A stretch of 53,399 bases of DNA, taken from Alphaproteobacteria bacterium. Lineage in GTDB: Bacteria > Pseudomonadota > Alphaproteobacteria > UBA11222. The position numbers and the translations under genes are program-made. Shown one piece after another: positions 8,914 through 16,732 of the stretch. Under the pieces are notes generated by a model, which saw only the letters and a list, made by a program, of their open reading frames with translations, searched no databases and had not been told where the DNA came from. The first letter of the stretch is position 1. Each line of letters starts with the position of its first letter. The stretch lies in NCBI GenBank assembly GCA_009693835.1, contig SHWM01000007.1, forward strand, positions 1-53,399, read 5' to 3'.

Positions 8914-9753
8914 GTGCTGGAATATCTGCAGATACATGCTTCCAACGTGTCCGGACTTTCATATTTCTGGACCGTGATTTTTTTGGCCGTAGCAGAGCAG
9001 TATTGGCCAAAGCGCAATGCCGGACGGTCGCTTCGTAGAAGGTGGTTTGGCAATGCATTTTTGCAGGCCATCAATGCGGTTGGTAATTGGCTGCTGTTCC
9101 CCCTGGCCGGGATCGAATTGGCGGTTATCTGCGAACGGAATGGATGGGGCCTGTTTAACGCCATGGCTGCCCCGGTATGGCTGGTAATTCCTGTCAGTCT
9201 GTTACTGCCCGATTTTGTAGATTACTTACGTCATATCCTGCTGCATCGCGTGCCGGTGCTATGGCTTTTTCACAGAACGCATCATTCAGATACGGATATC
9301 GATATCTCGACCTCGCTCCGCTTTCATCCGTTTGAAATGCCGGTATCCAATTTGGTTATTTTTTTGACCATTCTTTTTCTTGGTATTCCCGCATATGCCG
9401 TCCTGATAAATACACTCATCGCAAACTTTTCCGGTTTCTTCACGCATTCTAATTTTCCGCTCCCGGAGCGCATGGATCGTGCCATCCGTCTGTTTTTCAT
9501 CACGCCAGATATGCACCGGGTGCATCATTCCATCGGTCCAAGCGAAAGAGACAGCAATTATGGTGTTGTTGTTCCCTGGTGGGACCGGCTGTTCGGCACC
9601 TATGTCGCGCAGCCGCACATGGGGCATGAAGGGATGCAACTGGGCTTGTCTGAATATCAGGACGCGAAATATGGCACATTGGGCTGGATGTTGTGGATGC
9701 CCTTTGCGTCATTGACCAGACCGGCTGTCGAACAGAAAGAGCCGGCGCAATGA
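8914..9753 (+). CDS. sterol desaturase / fatty acid hydroxylase family membrane protein
   Basis: Integral membrane di-iron oxygenase family (FA_hydroxylase superfamily), which hydroxylates or desaturates lipids. The three histidine clusters are present in order: HILLH, HRTHH and HRVHH, the last followed by the PWWDRLFGTY stretch typical of bacterial members. Several hydrophobic segments span the first two thirds. 279 residues is normal. The start is a GTG at 8914 right after the upstream terminator; the ribosome site is weak. Substrate unknown: carotenoids, sterol-like compounds or fatty acids are all known for the family. Confidence 0.85.
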   Translation: MLEYLQIHASNVSGLSYFWTVIFLAVAEQYWPKRNAGRSLRRRWFGNAFLQAINAVGNWLLFPLAGIELAVICERNGWGLFNAMAAPVWLVIPVSLLLPDFVDYLRHILLHRVPVLWLFHRTHHSDTDIDISTSLRFHPFEMPVSNLVIFLTILFLGIPAYAVLINTLIANFSGFFTHSNFPLPERMDRAIRLFFITPDMHRVHHSIGPSERDSNYGVVVPWWDRLFGTYVAQPHMGHEGMQLGLSEYQDAKYGTLGWMLWMPFASLTRPAVEQKEPAQ

Positions 9754-9813
9754 TGTGAGGCCAAAAAAGAAGCTGCCCGCATCTGAGAGCAGCGTCCTGA
9801 TATTCCGTTCGCG

Positions 9814-11541
9814 TTATTCGGCGGCTTTTTTCAGCGCCTCATTATATTTTTCGCCGATGCTGGTGCGCCAGATGTCACCCGGCCGCGCATTGGTGCATTC
9901 GCCATTCTCAAACGTCGCGACGCCATTGACCAGGATCGCGCGATAGCCGGTGGCCCGCTGCACCAGACGGCGGCCGCCGCCGATAATGCCCTCGTAAACC
10001 GGCTTCTCCGGCGTCACCGCCAGCCTGTCGAGGTCATACACCATGATGTCGGCGGGCATGCCTGGCAGCAGCATCCCGCGCCCGGTCATCCCGATGCTGG
10101 CTGCGGACATGTGCGAGAGCCGCCAATGCGCCTCTTCCAGCGACATCACTTTTTTGTCGCGCACCCATTTGGCCAGCAGAATGGTGGGATATTTGCCCAG
10201 GCTAAGGAACTGTGTATGCGCGCCGCCGTCCGACAGGCCCGGGATCACATACGGATGCAGCAGCATTTCCTGATTGGCGGCTTCATCCATGTTGGCGAAG
10301 TCTTCGATAAGGAAGTTGGTTTCCAGACGTTCCGCCACATTGATGTCGCAGAACACGTCAAGCGGGTCCTGCCCGCGTTCGGCGGCAATCTGCGAGACAT
10401 ATTTGCCCACCAGTTTTGGATCCTTCGATTCCATCACCAACAGGCGCGCCCAATTGCCGGACCAGATGCGTTCGACATGGGTATCCAGATCATGCTGCAA
10501 GGTTTTGCGTACCTCCGGATTGGCCAGATTGGCGATGCGCTGTTCCAGCGGGCAGGCCAGCGCCTTGTTCCAGGCTTTCATTTCGTCGAACAGATTATAG
10601 TCAACCAAGTTGAACATGGATTCCAGTTCATGGGTCAGTCCCAGCCCGGTTATCTGAACTCGTTTGTTCATGTCTTCAAGCAGCGCCAGCGCCTCGCGAT
10701 AGGCTTTCGGGCGGTGGCCTTCCTGAACCAGGGCATTGTAATAGATCGGCCGCCCGGAAATATTGGCCCAGCGTTCCAGCATTTCCGCTTCGTTCGGGCC
10801 GATCTTCAACTGCTTTGGCGTTACTTCGATGGAGCCGACATTAAATTCCCGCGCCACGGCAATCAGCGCCTCGGTTTCCTCCATCGGCGCCACCAGGCTG
10901 GGCAGGATCGATCCGTCAAAATCCCGGTCCACCAGGTTGAGATCGGTTGAAAGCCCCATCGCCCCGGCCCGGTATCCATCGCGCACAAGCTCCTTCATCG
11001 CTTCCAGCTCGGCCGGCGTCACATGTTCGCGGGTGCTGTCTTCCGTACCCAGAACATAGCCGCGAACAGGCGACTGCGGAATGTAGCTTGCGACATTCAC
11101 CCCGAGCCCGGCGTTTTTCATGGAGTTCAGATATTCGGCCTGCGTTACCCAGTCCCACCGCATGCCCTCTTTCATGGCTGAATAGGGTATGGCCTCCACA
11201 CGGGTCATGCGCTGCATAGCGCGTTCACGGTCATGCGGATGACAGGGGGCAAAGCCGAAACCGCAGGCGGCGATCACGATCGAGGTGATGCCGTGCCAGC
11301 AGGACTGGCTGGCATAGGGGTCCCACTGAAGCTGCGCGTCGTAATGCGTGTGGACATCAATTGCGCCGGGGGCGACAATCAGGTTGGTGGCGTCGATTTC
11401 CTTTTTACCCTTGCCCGTCACCCGGCCAATCTCGGCAATCTTTCCGTCCTTGATGGCAATATCCGCCCTGAAGCGCGGCATGCGGGTGCCATCCACCACG
11501 GTGCCGTTGCGAATGACCATGTCAAAGCGCGTATCAACCAT
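9814..11541 (-). CDS. N-acyl-D-amino-acid deacylase family amidohydrolase
   Basis: Zinc amidohydrolase of the D-aminoacylase / dihydroorotase-like group. The N-terminal beta-sandwich begins FDMVIRNGTVVDGT, followed by the barrel metal motif GAIDVHTHYDAQLQWDP (HxH) and CWHGITSIVIAACGFGFAPC. The C-terminal part has GGAHTQFLSLGKYPT, which supplies the late active-site aspartate and histidine region, and ends with the small sandwich domain. 575 residues is normal. The start at 11541 (MVDTRFDMV) is chosen because GGGAGGA lies about 9 bases upstream; an open frame continues 21 codons further without a ribosome site. The substrate may be an N-acyl amino acid or a cyclic amide. Confidence 0.87.
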   Translation of the reverse strand: MVDTRFDMVIRNGTVVDGTRMPRFRADIAIKDGKIAEIGRVTGKGKKEIDATNLIVAPGAIDVHTHYDAQLQWDPYASQSCWHGITSIVIAACGFGFAPCHPHDRERAMQRMTRVEAIPYSAMKEGMRWDWVTQAEYLNSMKNAGLGVNVASYIPQSPVRGYVLGTEDSTREHVTPAELEAMKELVRDGYRAGAMGLSTDLNLVDRDFDGSILPSLVAPMEETEALIAVAREFNVGSIEVTPKQLKIGPNEAEMLERWANISGRPIYYNALVQEGHRPKAYREALALLEDMNKRVQITGLGLTHELESMFNLVDYNLFDEMKAWNKALACPLEQRIANLANPEVRKTLQHDLDTHVERIWSGNWARLLVMESKDPKLVGKYVSQIAAERGQDPLDVFCDINVAERLETNFLIEDFANMDEAANQEMLLHPYVIPGLSDGGAHTQFLSLGKYPTILLAKWVRDKKVMSLEEAHWRLSHMSAASIGMTGRGMLLPGMPADIMVYDLDRLAVTPEKPVYEGIIGGGRRLVQRATGYRAILVNGVATFENGECTNARPGDIWRTSIGEKYNEALKKAAE

Positions 11542-11687
11542 ACTGTCTAATCCTCCCGTCGACTTATTATTCCGGGCGCAGGCCGGATACAAAGGGCGGA
11601 TCACCTGCTTACAGCACTGTATGCTCGGCCTTTTGACTCACCGTATGGGACCTTGCCCGCGATGGCTTGTCAAGGCGTATTGCGCCC

Positions 11688-12821
11688 TTAATCCAGTGTG
11701 CGGCGATAGCGTGATAGCGCCAGCGTGCTGACGAGGGTCAGGAATATCAGCAGCGGCCAAAGATGCGGCCAGACTTCCACCCATCCGTTGCCCTTCAGCA
11801 AAATGCCCCGCACGGCGCGCAGAAAATGCGTCAGGGGCAATATCTCGCCAATGCTTTGCGCCCAGCCGGGCATGCCGCGAAATGGAAACATGAAGCCCGA
11901 TAGCAATATCGAAGGCAGGAAAAAGAAAAACGTCATTTGCATGGCCTGCAACTGGTTACGCGCCAGTGTCGAGAAGGTAAATCCGACCGACAGATTGGCG
12001 GCAATGAACAATGCCAGAGCCAGAGCCAGCAGCCACATGGACCCCAGCATGGGCACGTGGAAAACAAACCGGGCCCCTAGCAGTGTGAAAGCGACCTGAA
12101 TATATCCGATCAGCACATAGGGCACGATCTTGCCCAGCATCACTTCGGCGGGCGTGAGCGGCATGGCGAGCAGATTTTCCATGGTGCCGCGTTCGGTTTC
12201 GCGCGTGACCGAAAGCCCGGTGATCAGAATCATGGTCATGGTCAAGATCACGCCCAGCAGATCCGGCACAATATTGTAGGCGCTGATCCCTTCGGGGTTG
12301 TAGCGCCGCTGGATGCGCAATTCGATGGGCGCCCCGGATGGCGATGCAGGCGCCAGTGCGCCCTTCAAATCATGGCTGAGCGCCGTCATCTCCAGCCGCG
12401 ACAGGGCGGCAATGGCGTTTACAGAGGCCGAAGGATCGCTGGCGTCGGCTTCGACCAGCACCTGTGGCCGCTCGCCGCGCATCAGGCGGCGCGAAAAGTC
12501 CTCTGGCACTGTAATTACAAATGATACCCGCCCCTGATCAAGCAGCAGAGCGGCTTCACGTTCGCTGTGCACCTGCGCTGTAAAGACAAAATATCCGGTA
12601 TTCTCGATGGCCTTGAGGAGCGAGCGCACATAGACGCTTTCATCACGCACCTGCACGGCGGTTGGCAGGCCCTTGGGATCATTATTGATGGCGAAGCCGA
12701 ACAACAATAATTGCAGCACCGGTATGCCGATGATCATGCCAAAGGTCAGCCGGTCGCGGCGCATCTGGACGAATTCCTTCAGCATCACCGCGATCATGCG
12801 CACGGATGAAAATCCTCTCAT
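11688..12821 (-). CDS. ABC-2 type multidrug exporter permease (YhhJ-like)
   Basis: Inner-membrane permease of an ABC-2 drug-efflux system. An N-terminal membrane segment (FGMIIGIPVLQLLLFGFAI) precedes a large extracytoplasmic domain, and five more hydrophobic segments fill the C-terminal half, with the family motif ETERGTMENLLAMPLTPAEV between them. 377 residues is normal. The ATG at 12821 overlaps by four bases (ATGA) a TGA that would end the upstream ATPase if its frameshift were repaired, so the ancestral operon was tightly coupled. It belongs to the operon tetR - hlyD - ATPase - permease. Confidence 0.9.
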   Translation of the reverse strand: MRGFSSVRMIAVMLKEFVQMRRDRLTFGMIIGIPVLQLLLFGFAINNDPKGLPTAVQVRDESVYVRSLLKAIENTGYFVFTAQVHSEREAALLLDQGRVSFVITVPEDFSRRLMRGERPQVLVEADASDPSASVNAIAALSRLEMTALSHDLKGALAPASPSGAPIELRIQRRYNPEGISAYNIVPDLLGVILTMTMILITGLSVTRETERGTMENLLAMPLTPAEVMLGKIVPYVLIGYIQVAFTLLGARFVFHVPMLGSMWLLALALALFIAANLSVGFTFSTLARNQLQAMQMTFFFFLPSILLSGFMFPFRGMPGWAQSIGEILPLTHFLRAVRGILLKGNGWVEVWPHLWPLLIFLTLVSTLALSRYRRTLD

Positions 12822-12904
12822 CGTTCATCCGCCCCCTCGCGCCGCATCAGATCGATGAATACATCCTCAAGGCTCGGTTCCGCCTCGCTCCACCGCAGGC
12901 CGGG
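12818..12904 (-). other. out-of-frame native C-terminus of the ABC ATPase (frameshift site)
   Basis: In the coding strand the sequence reads ...AACCCGGCCTGCGG...; inserting one G to give AACCCGGGCCTGCGG moves translation into a frame that encodes GLRWSEAEPSLEDVFIDL and then about ten further residues, ending TGA at 12818-12820. That TGA overlaps the permease ATG (12819-12821). The site is a short G run next to C runs, a typical place for both genuine slippage and sequencing or assembly error. I cannot tell which from the sequence. Confidence 0.8.
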
Positions 12905-13740
12905 TTGCCCGCGATAGGGGCCAGCGCCGCATCCAGCGCCCCGCCGTCCTGGCCGCTGATATGCAGAGCCGCGCCAAAAAACGCCGCATGTTCGACGCCG
13001 GGTTTGCCGCCGATCTCCGCCGCCAGATGACGCGCGCCTTCACCCTCAGCAATCCGGGTCACCAGGTGCGAGGCGGCTATGACTTCGCCCACCGTGCCGC
13101 GCGCAATCATCTTTCCATGCGCAATATAAACTATGCGGTCGCACCGCTCGGCCTCATCCATATAATGGGTGGCCACCAGAACCGTCAGCCCCTGTTCGCT
13201 GAGCCGGTGAATTTCCTCCCAGAATTCACGTCTCGCCTGCGGGTCAACGCCAGCCGTCGGTTCATCCAGCAGCAATAATTTAGGATCGTGCAGAATACAG
13301 GCGGCCAGCGCCATGCGCTGCTTGCAGCCGCCCGACAGCATGCCCGCAAGCTGATGCTGGCGGTGCCCGAGGCCAAGATTTTCGATGGCCTTGCCGACCC
13401 GCGCCCTGCGGTTGTCCATGTCATACAGGCGGGCCACAAAATCCAGATTTTCGCGGATGCTGAGATCCTCCCAGAAACTGAATTTCTGGGTCATGTAACC
13501 GGTTTCGCGTTTGATGGCGTCGGTTTGCGTAAGGATGTCGTGGCCCAGGCAGGCGCCCTCGCCGGCGTCGGGTTTCAGCAGGCCGCACAGCATGCGGACG
13601 GTGGTGGTCTTGCCGCTGCCATTGGGGCCAAGGAAGCCCCAGACCTCGCCCCTGGGCATCTGGATGGCGGCATTGCTGACCGCCACGCGCCCCGCGAATG
13701 ATTTGCACAGGCCGCGCGCATCGATCGCCAGGGCGGTCAT
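12847..13740 (-). CDS. ABC exporter ATP-binding subunit, frameshifted near its C-terminus
   Basis: ATPase of the drug exporter. Walker A (GPNGSGKTTT), the signature LSGGCKQRMALA and Walker B (LLLLDEPTAGVDP) are intact. The reading frame as given ends in 17 unrelated residues (ACGGARRNRALRMYSSI). A different frame starting at the same point reads LRWSEAEPSLEDVFIDLM and RREGADER, which is the normal end of this family (SLEDVFI), and stops at 12818 in an ATGA overlap with the permease. One extra G in the coding strand around 12900 would restore a 307-residue protein. The start codon overlaps the hlyD stop. The core ATPase domain is unaffected, so the protein may still work. Confidence 0.85.
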   Translation of the reverse strand: MTALAIDARGLCKSFAGRVAVSNAAIQMPRGEVWGFLGPNGSGKTTTVRMLCGLLKPDAGEGACLGHDILTQTDAIKRETGYMTQKFSFWEDLSIRENLDFVARLYDMDNRRARVGKAIENLGLGHRQHQLAGMLSGGCKQRMALAACILHDPKLLLLDEPTAGVDPQARREFWEEIHRLSEQGLTVLVATHYMDEAERCDRIVYIAHGKMIARGTVGEVIAASHLVTRIAEGEGARHLAAEIGGKPGVEHAAFFGAALHISGQDGGALDAALAPIAGNPACGGARRNRALRMYSSI

Positions 13741-14690
13741 GGCGCGATCCTGATGTCAACCGGCAGGCCGGGGCGCAGATAGGTTCCCGGTACGGATGGT
13801 TTGGCTTCAATCAGGTACACCAGTTTTCTCCGGTTTTCCCTGCTGTAAATGACCGGAGGCGTGAATTCGGCCTGGCTGGATATGAAACTGATTTTGGCGG
13901 TCAATTCGGCGGGGCAGGAATCGCAGGCGGCGGATACCGATTTCCCAAGGCCCAATTCCGCCAGCCGGGTTTCAGGGACAAAGAAACGCAATTTCACATT
14001 TTGCGGCGGCAACAGCGAAACCACCGCCCCGCCCGCCGGCACAAATTCCCCGGCCCGGCGCATGGTGTCTTCGACCGTGCCACTGACGCGGGCCTTGATA
14101 CGGCGCTGGTCGAGCCGCCAATCCGCCTCGGCCAGCTGTGCGCGGCCGGCTTCCGCAAGCGCCGTGGCGGCGGCGATTTCGTCATCCCGCGCGGGCAGCA
14201 GCGCCACATTGCGCGACAGGCGCAATTCTTCCAGCTTTGCCGCAGCGGTGCGCTGGGCGGCGCGGGCCGCCTCAAGATTGCGGCGCGCGCTGGCGTCGGT
14301 TTTCGCCAGCTGCTGCTGTCGCGCATATTCGGCCGAGGCATAGCGCAGATTGGCCTCGGCCGCGCCAATCTGCGGGTCAAACACCGACAGTTCCTCGGCG
14401 CGCCTGCCCTTGGTCAGATTTTCCAGCCGGGCGTTGGCTTCAGCCAGGCGGGCGGCGGCGGCGTCCTTTGCTGCCTGCTCCTGCGCCGATTCCAGGACAA
14501 ATAGCAGATCGCCCTCGATAACCTTCTGGCCATTTTCCACATTCACCTCGATCAGCCAGCCGCTGCCGGGGGCGGCGAGCAGTACATATTCGCCTTCCAC
14601 ATAGCCCAGCCAAGTCTGTCCGGAGGGTGCGCCGCATCCCGAAAGCACCACTGACAATATCAGGGTACAGACTATATGTCGCGCCTTCAT
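13737..14690 (-). CDS. HlyD-family membrane fusion lipoprotein
   Basis: Periplasmic adaptor that joins the ABC exporter to an outer-membrane channel. The N-terminus is a lipoprotein signal with lipobox LSGC (MKARHIVCTLILSVVLSGC). A biotinyl-lipoyl-like half (GSGWLIEVNVENGQKVIEGD) is followed by an alanine-rich coiled-coil hairpin at about residues 65-165 and the second lipoyl/beta-barrel half (IKARVSGTVEDTMRRAGEFV). 317 residues matches YhiI/YbhG-type adaptors. It shares 4-bp overlaps with tetR upstream and with the ATPase gene downstream. The outer-membrane partner is not in the window. Confidence 0.9.
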   Translation of the reverse strand: MKARHIVCTLILSVVLSGCGAPSGQTWLGYVEGEYVLLAAPGSGWLIEVNVENGQKVIEGDLLFVLESAQEQAAKDAAAARLAEANARLENLTKGRRAEELSVFDPQIGAAEANLRYASAEYARQQQLAKTDASARRNLEAARAAQRTAAAKLEELRLSRNVALLPARDDEIAAATALAEAGRAQLAEADWRLDQRRIKARVSGTVEDTMRRAGEFVPAGGAVVSLLPPQNVKLRFFVPETRLAELGLGKSVSAACDSCPAELTAKISFISSQAEFTPPVIYSRENRRKLVYLIEAKPSVPGTYLRPGLPVDIRIAP

Positions 14691-15391
14691 GCAATTTCCT
14701 TTTCCGCGGGAGAAGAAATTCCGGCCAGAAATATATCCAGATGCTGGGTGATAAATGCAGCCGCGTTGAAGGGGGTTGCATCGAACTGGTCAAAGCAGCT
14801 TTTCCAGATTGCCGTCAGTACCACCGGCGCCACGCATAATTTGGCGGCATGTCCCGCATCGAGCGCGCGAAACTCCCCGCGCGCCTGGCCGCGTTCGATA
14901 ATCCGGGTGATTAATCCCAGCCCCGCATCGATGACTTCACGGCGGTAAAATTCCGCAATCTCGGGGAAGTTGCCGCTTTCCGAAATGATGATTTTCGGCA
15001 CGGCGGCCAGCGGCGACATCAGAATGGCGTGTACGGCAATATCAAGAAAGCGGCGCAGCATATCCGCGCTCGGCCCGTCATAATGCGCCATCATGCCGCC
15101 CGCCGATTGCAGATTGGCGATCATGCCTTCGCGCACCAGGGCGCGGAACACATCCTGCTTGCTGTCGTAATACAGATAGATCGCCCCCTTGCTGACCCCG
15201 GCGCGCGCCGCAATGTCCTCCATGCGCGCGGCGCTGAAACCCTTTTCGGCAAACACCGCCAGCGCCGCCGCCAGAATTTCCTGCGGCCGCGCCTCCTTGC
15301 GGCGCCGCCATTTGTGGGGGGGCTGGGGTGGGGCCTCAGCGGATTTCGGGGAGTGGCCGACTTTCCCGGATTTTTCAGGCTTAGATGGCAA
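14687..15391 (-). CDS. TetR/AcrR family transcriptional regulator
   Basis: First gene of the exporter operon and its probable repressor. The helix-turn-helix domain is at about residues 35-80 (ILAAALAVFAEKGFSAARM, then IAARAGVSKGAIYLYYDSKQ), preceded by an unusually long, proline- and lysine-rich N-terminus. The C-terminal ligand domain resembles TetR_C members that sense hydrophobic compounds. The start is a TTG at 15391; AGGG lies 8 bases upstream inside the palindrome at 15400-15439. The long N-terminus might be partly untranslated if a later start is used. Autoregulation through the palindrome and control of all four genes is inferred. Confidence 0.88.
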   Translation of the reverse strand: MPSKPEKSGKVGHSPKSAEAPPQPPHKWRRRKEARPQEILAAALAVFAEKGFSAARMEDIAARAGVSKGAIYLYYDSKQDVFRALVREGMIANLQSAGGMMAHYDGPSADMLRRFLDIAVHAILMSPLAAVPKIIISESGNFPEIAEFYRREVIDAGLGLITRIIERGQARGEFRALDAGHAAKLCVAPVVLTAIWKSCFDQFDATPFNAAAFITQHLDIFLAGISSPAEKEIA

Positions 15392-15399
15392 AGCTGATA

Positions 15400-15439
15400 C
15401 CCTATATTAATAAATGATCAGTCAGTTATTAATATAGGG
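15400..15439. promoter_or_regulatory. 14-bp-arm palindrome, candidate TetR operator
   Basis: CCCTATATTAATAA (15400-15413) and TTATTAATATAGGG (15426-15439) are perfect inverted arms around a 12-base spacer. The spacer itself contains TGA...TCA symmetry (TGATCAGTCA), giving a nearly continuous 40-bp dyad. It ends 9 bases before the TetR start codon, where a repressor would block its own operon. The AT-rich arms stand out from the surrounding GC-rich DNA. Confidence 0.7.
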
Positions 15440-15838
15440 AGGCAGGAGCTGAGATCAAGCCCTCTTCATTTCCCTCAATTAGAGCGGGATGATTTTAGGT
15501 TTGTCCATGCTACAAGCCCCGTCTGTCACCCCAGATTTAGTCGCCTCGGCGAAGCTGAAGTTTCGCTCCGGTGGCCGGGTTCAGGGTTCCACAAGCGCTT
15601 GGCCGCGCGGGAGCTGGCGCAGCGGGGTCCCCAGAAGGCTGCGGCTTGGCAAGTGAGTAACAAAGGAAGGCCTTAATTTTCTACCCTGGACCCCGCAACT
15701 AGTGCGGGGTGACGCTGTGGTCAGGATGATTCAACGTAAACTCATCGTGCAATAAACCCAAATCCCGCCGCCGGAAGTCCTTACTACCGTAACGCTTGGT
15801 CTCTTGACCACAGTAATTAACGTGAAGCGAAGCCACGC
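15440..15838. other. gene-free stretch with repeat-like fragments
   Basis: No convincing open frame or RNA gene was seen. It holds a TAGAGCGGGATGATTTTAGG fragment near 15480, resembling intergenic repeats common in alphaproteobacteria, a GTCACCCC / GGGGTGAC pair about 180 bases apart, and a hairpin at 15690-15710. I read it as decayed repeat DNA between the exporter operon and the small cassette at 15839. Confidence 0.5.
15690..15710. repeat. short perfect hairpin ACCCCGCA / TGCGGGGT
   Basis: Arms of 8 bases (15690-15697 and 15703-15710) around ACTAG. No T-run follows on either strand, so it is not a standard terminator. The sequence type (GGACCCCGCA...TGCGGGGTGAC) looks like a mobile intergenic repeat unit. 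Confidence 0.5.
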
Positions 15839-15979
15839 TTATTTTTTATTCGGACGCTGTGTCAGAGCTGAACCCGCTGCCGACTTCGCATCTTTACTCG
15901 ACTTGGGGTTACTTAACACCTTCGCAGCCGCAGATGCTGCCTTCTTGCTTGTGACTTCGCGGTTGGATTTTTTAGCCAT
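15839..15979 (-). CDS. small basic conserved hypothetical protein (46 aa)
   Basis: A 46-residue Lys/Ala/Ser-rich protein that begins MAKKSNREVTSKKAAS and ends ALTQRPNKK. I have the impression of similar small proteins in other bacteria, without a known function. The start at 15979 is secure: AGGAGGT lies 7 bases upstream, whereas the longer open frame to 16021 has no ribosome site. The charge and composition resemble histone-tail-like or nucleic-acid-binding peptides, but that is only composition. It is downstream of the 81-residue gene by 45 bases on the same strand. Confidence 0.65.
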   Translation of the reverse strand: MAKKSNREVTSKKAASAAAKVLSNPKSSKDAKSAAGSALTQRPNKK

Positions 15980-16024
15980 ATGAAACACCTCCTGTTGGAT
16001 TTTCATTTGTTGCGCCAACACCGC

Positions 16025-16270
16025 TCAACTGAGACGACGCTCGACTTCCTTGATCAAAGCTTCAGAACCAGTTACCTCAACCGAAAGATTTTTTAGTGAT
16101 AGTCCCTTGAGCGTGATTTTCGGAGCTGCTCCGGTCTCAGGATCGCGAATTCCGCGAAGTTTCCTGGCAATTTTTTCCTGAAATTCCGTCAAGATCGCAC
16201 GTTCAATCTCGTTCGCCATTTGGTCGGGTCGGACGGTCCGACCGTTCAATTTGAATTCGATGTCGATCAT
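16025..16270 (-). CDS. hypothetical protein (81 aa), partner of the small basic protein
   Basis: An 81-residue soluble protein with no family I recognise. Visible are an N-terminal beta-like stretch (MIDIEFKLNGRTV), a charged helix (MANEIERAILTEFQEKIARK) and a C-terminal alternating segment ending ALIKEVERRLS. AGAGGAG is about 8 bases before the ATG. It is less GC-rich than its neighbours. It probably forms a two-gene operon with the 46-residue protein. Position between two divergent accessory regions suggests acquired DNA. Confidence 0.65.
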   Translation of the reverse strand: MIDIEFKLNGRTVRPDQMANEIERAILTEFQEKIARKLRGIRDPETGAAPKITLKGLSLKNLSVEVTGSEALIKEVERRLS

Positions 16271-16450
16271 GATTTTGGCTCCTCTACCATCGTTTCTCAG
16301 CCAATGCCCGAGCGTCGACTCACCAATTCCTCAAATATCACTGTTGTTCTCGTTATGTTCAAAAGTCAAGTGCAGATTTTGATAATTTACAGCCAAACTA
16401 GACAATATGTAGTATCGCTTATGTAAAACTTCACCCGGCATTTTATCTGA

Positions 16451-16482
16451 TTGCAATGATATCTATATCAGCATATTATGCT
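16451..16482 (+). promoter_or_regulatory. promoter with two nested palindromes in front of the FitA-type antitoxin
   Basis: TTGCAA (16451-16456) and TATTAT (16474-16479) are 17 bases apart. The spacer holds TGATAT-CT-ATATCA (16457-16470), and the -10 element sits inside AGCATA-T-TATGCT (16470-16482); both are perfect palindromes that share one base. Transcription would begin around 16486, at the A of the antitoxin ATG. Ribbon-helix-helix antitoxins usually repress their own promoter through such inverted repeats. Confidence 0.6.
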
Positions 16483-16486
16483 ATCT

Positions 16487-16723
16487 ATGGCTCAGATACT
16501 CATTCGTAATCTTGACGAGGCGGTTATCGTCAGGCTTCGCCAGCGAGCGGCGGAGGCCGGGACATCTTTGGAAGAAGAAGCACGCCGCGCTCTGGCTGCC
16601 GCAGCCGGGTTAACACGCGAAGCGGCGCTGGCGCGGCTGGATGCGGTGCGGGCTAAAATAGGGCGGATAGAGGGTCCCTCCTCGCTTGAGGATTTACGCC
16701 GCGACCGGGCGCGTGACGGGTAG
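16487..16723 (+). CDS. FitA-like ribbon-helix-helix antitoxin
   Basis: 78-residue antitoxin of a type II toxin-antitoxin pair. The N-terminus MAQILIRNLDEAVIVRLRQ matches FitA-type ribbon-helix-helix DNA-binding domains; the C-terminal part (LDAVRAKIGRIEGPSS, RRDRARDG) is the usual unstructured toxin-binding tail. I chose the ATG at 16487 rather than the one at 16478: family proteins start at this residue, and 16478 overlaps the -10 element. There is no ribosome site, consistent with a leaderless message. The toxin gene follows 9 bases later. Confidence 0.85.
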   Translation: MAQILIRNLDEAVIVRLRQRAAEAGTSLEEEARRALAAAAGLTREAALARLDAVRAKIGRIEGPSSLEDLRRDRARDG

Positions 16724-16732
16724 GCAGGCTTA

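Noticed and set aside
15690..15710. Reading the ACCCCGCA hairpin as a terminator
   Set aside because: No T-run on either strand and no gene ends nearby; better viewed as a repeat fragment.
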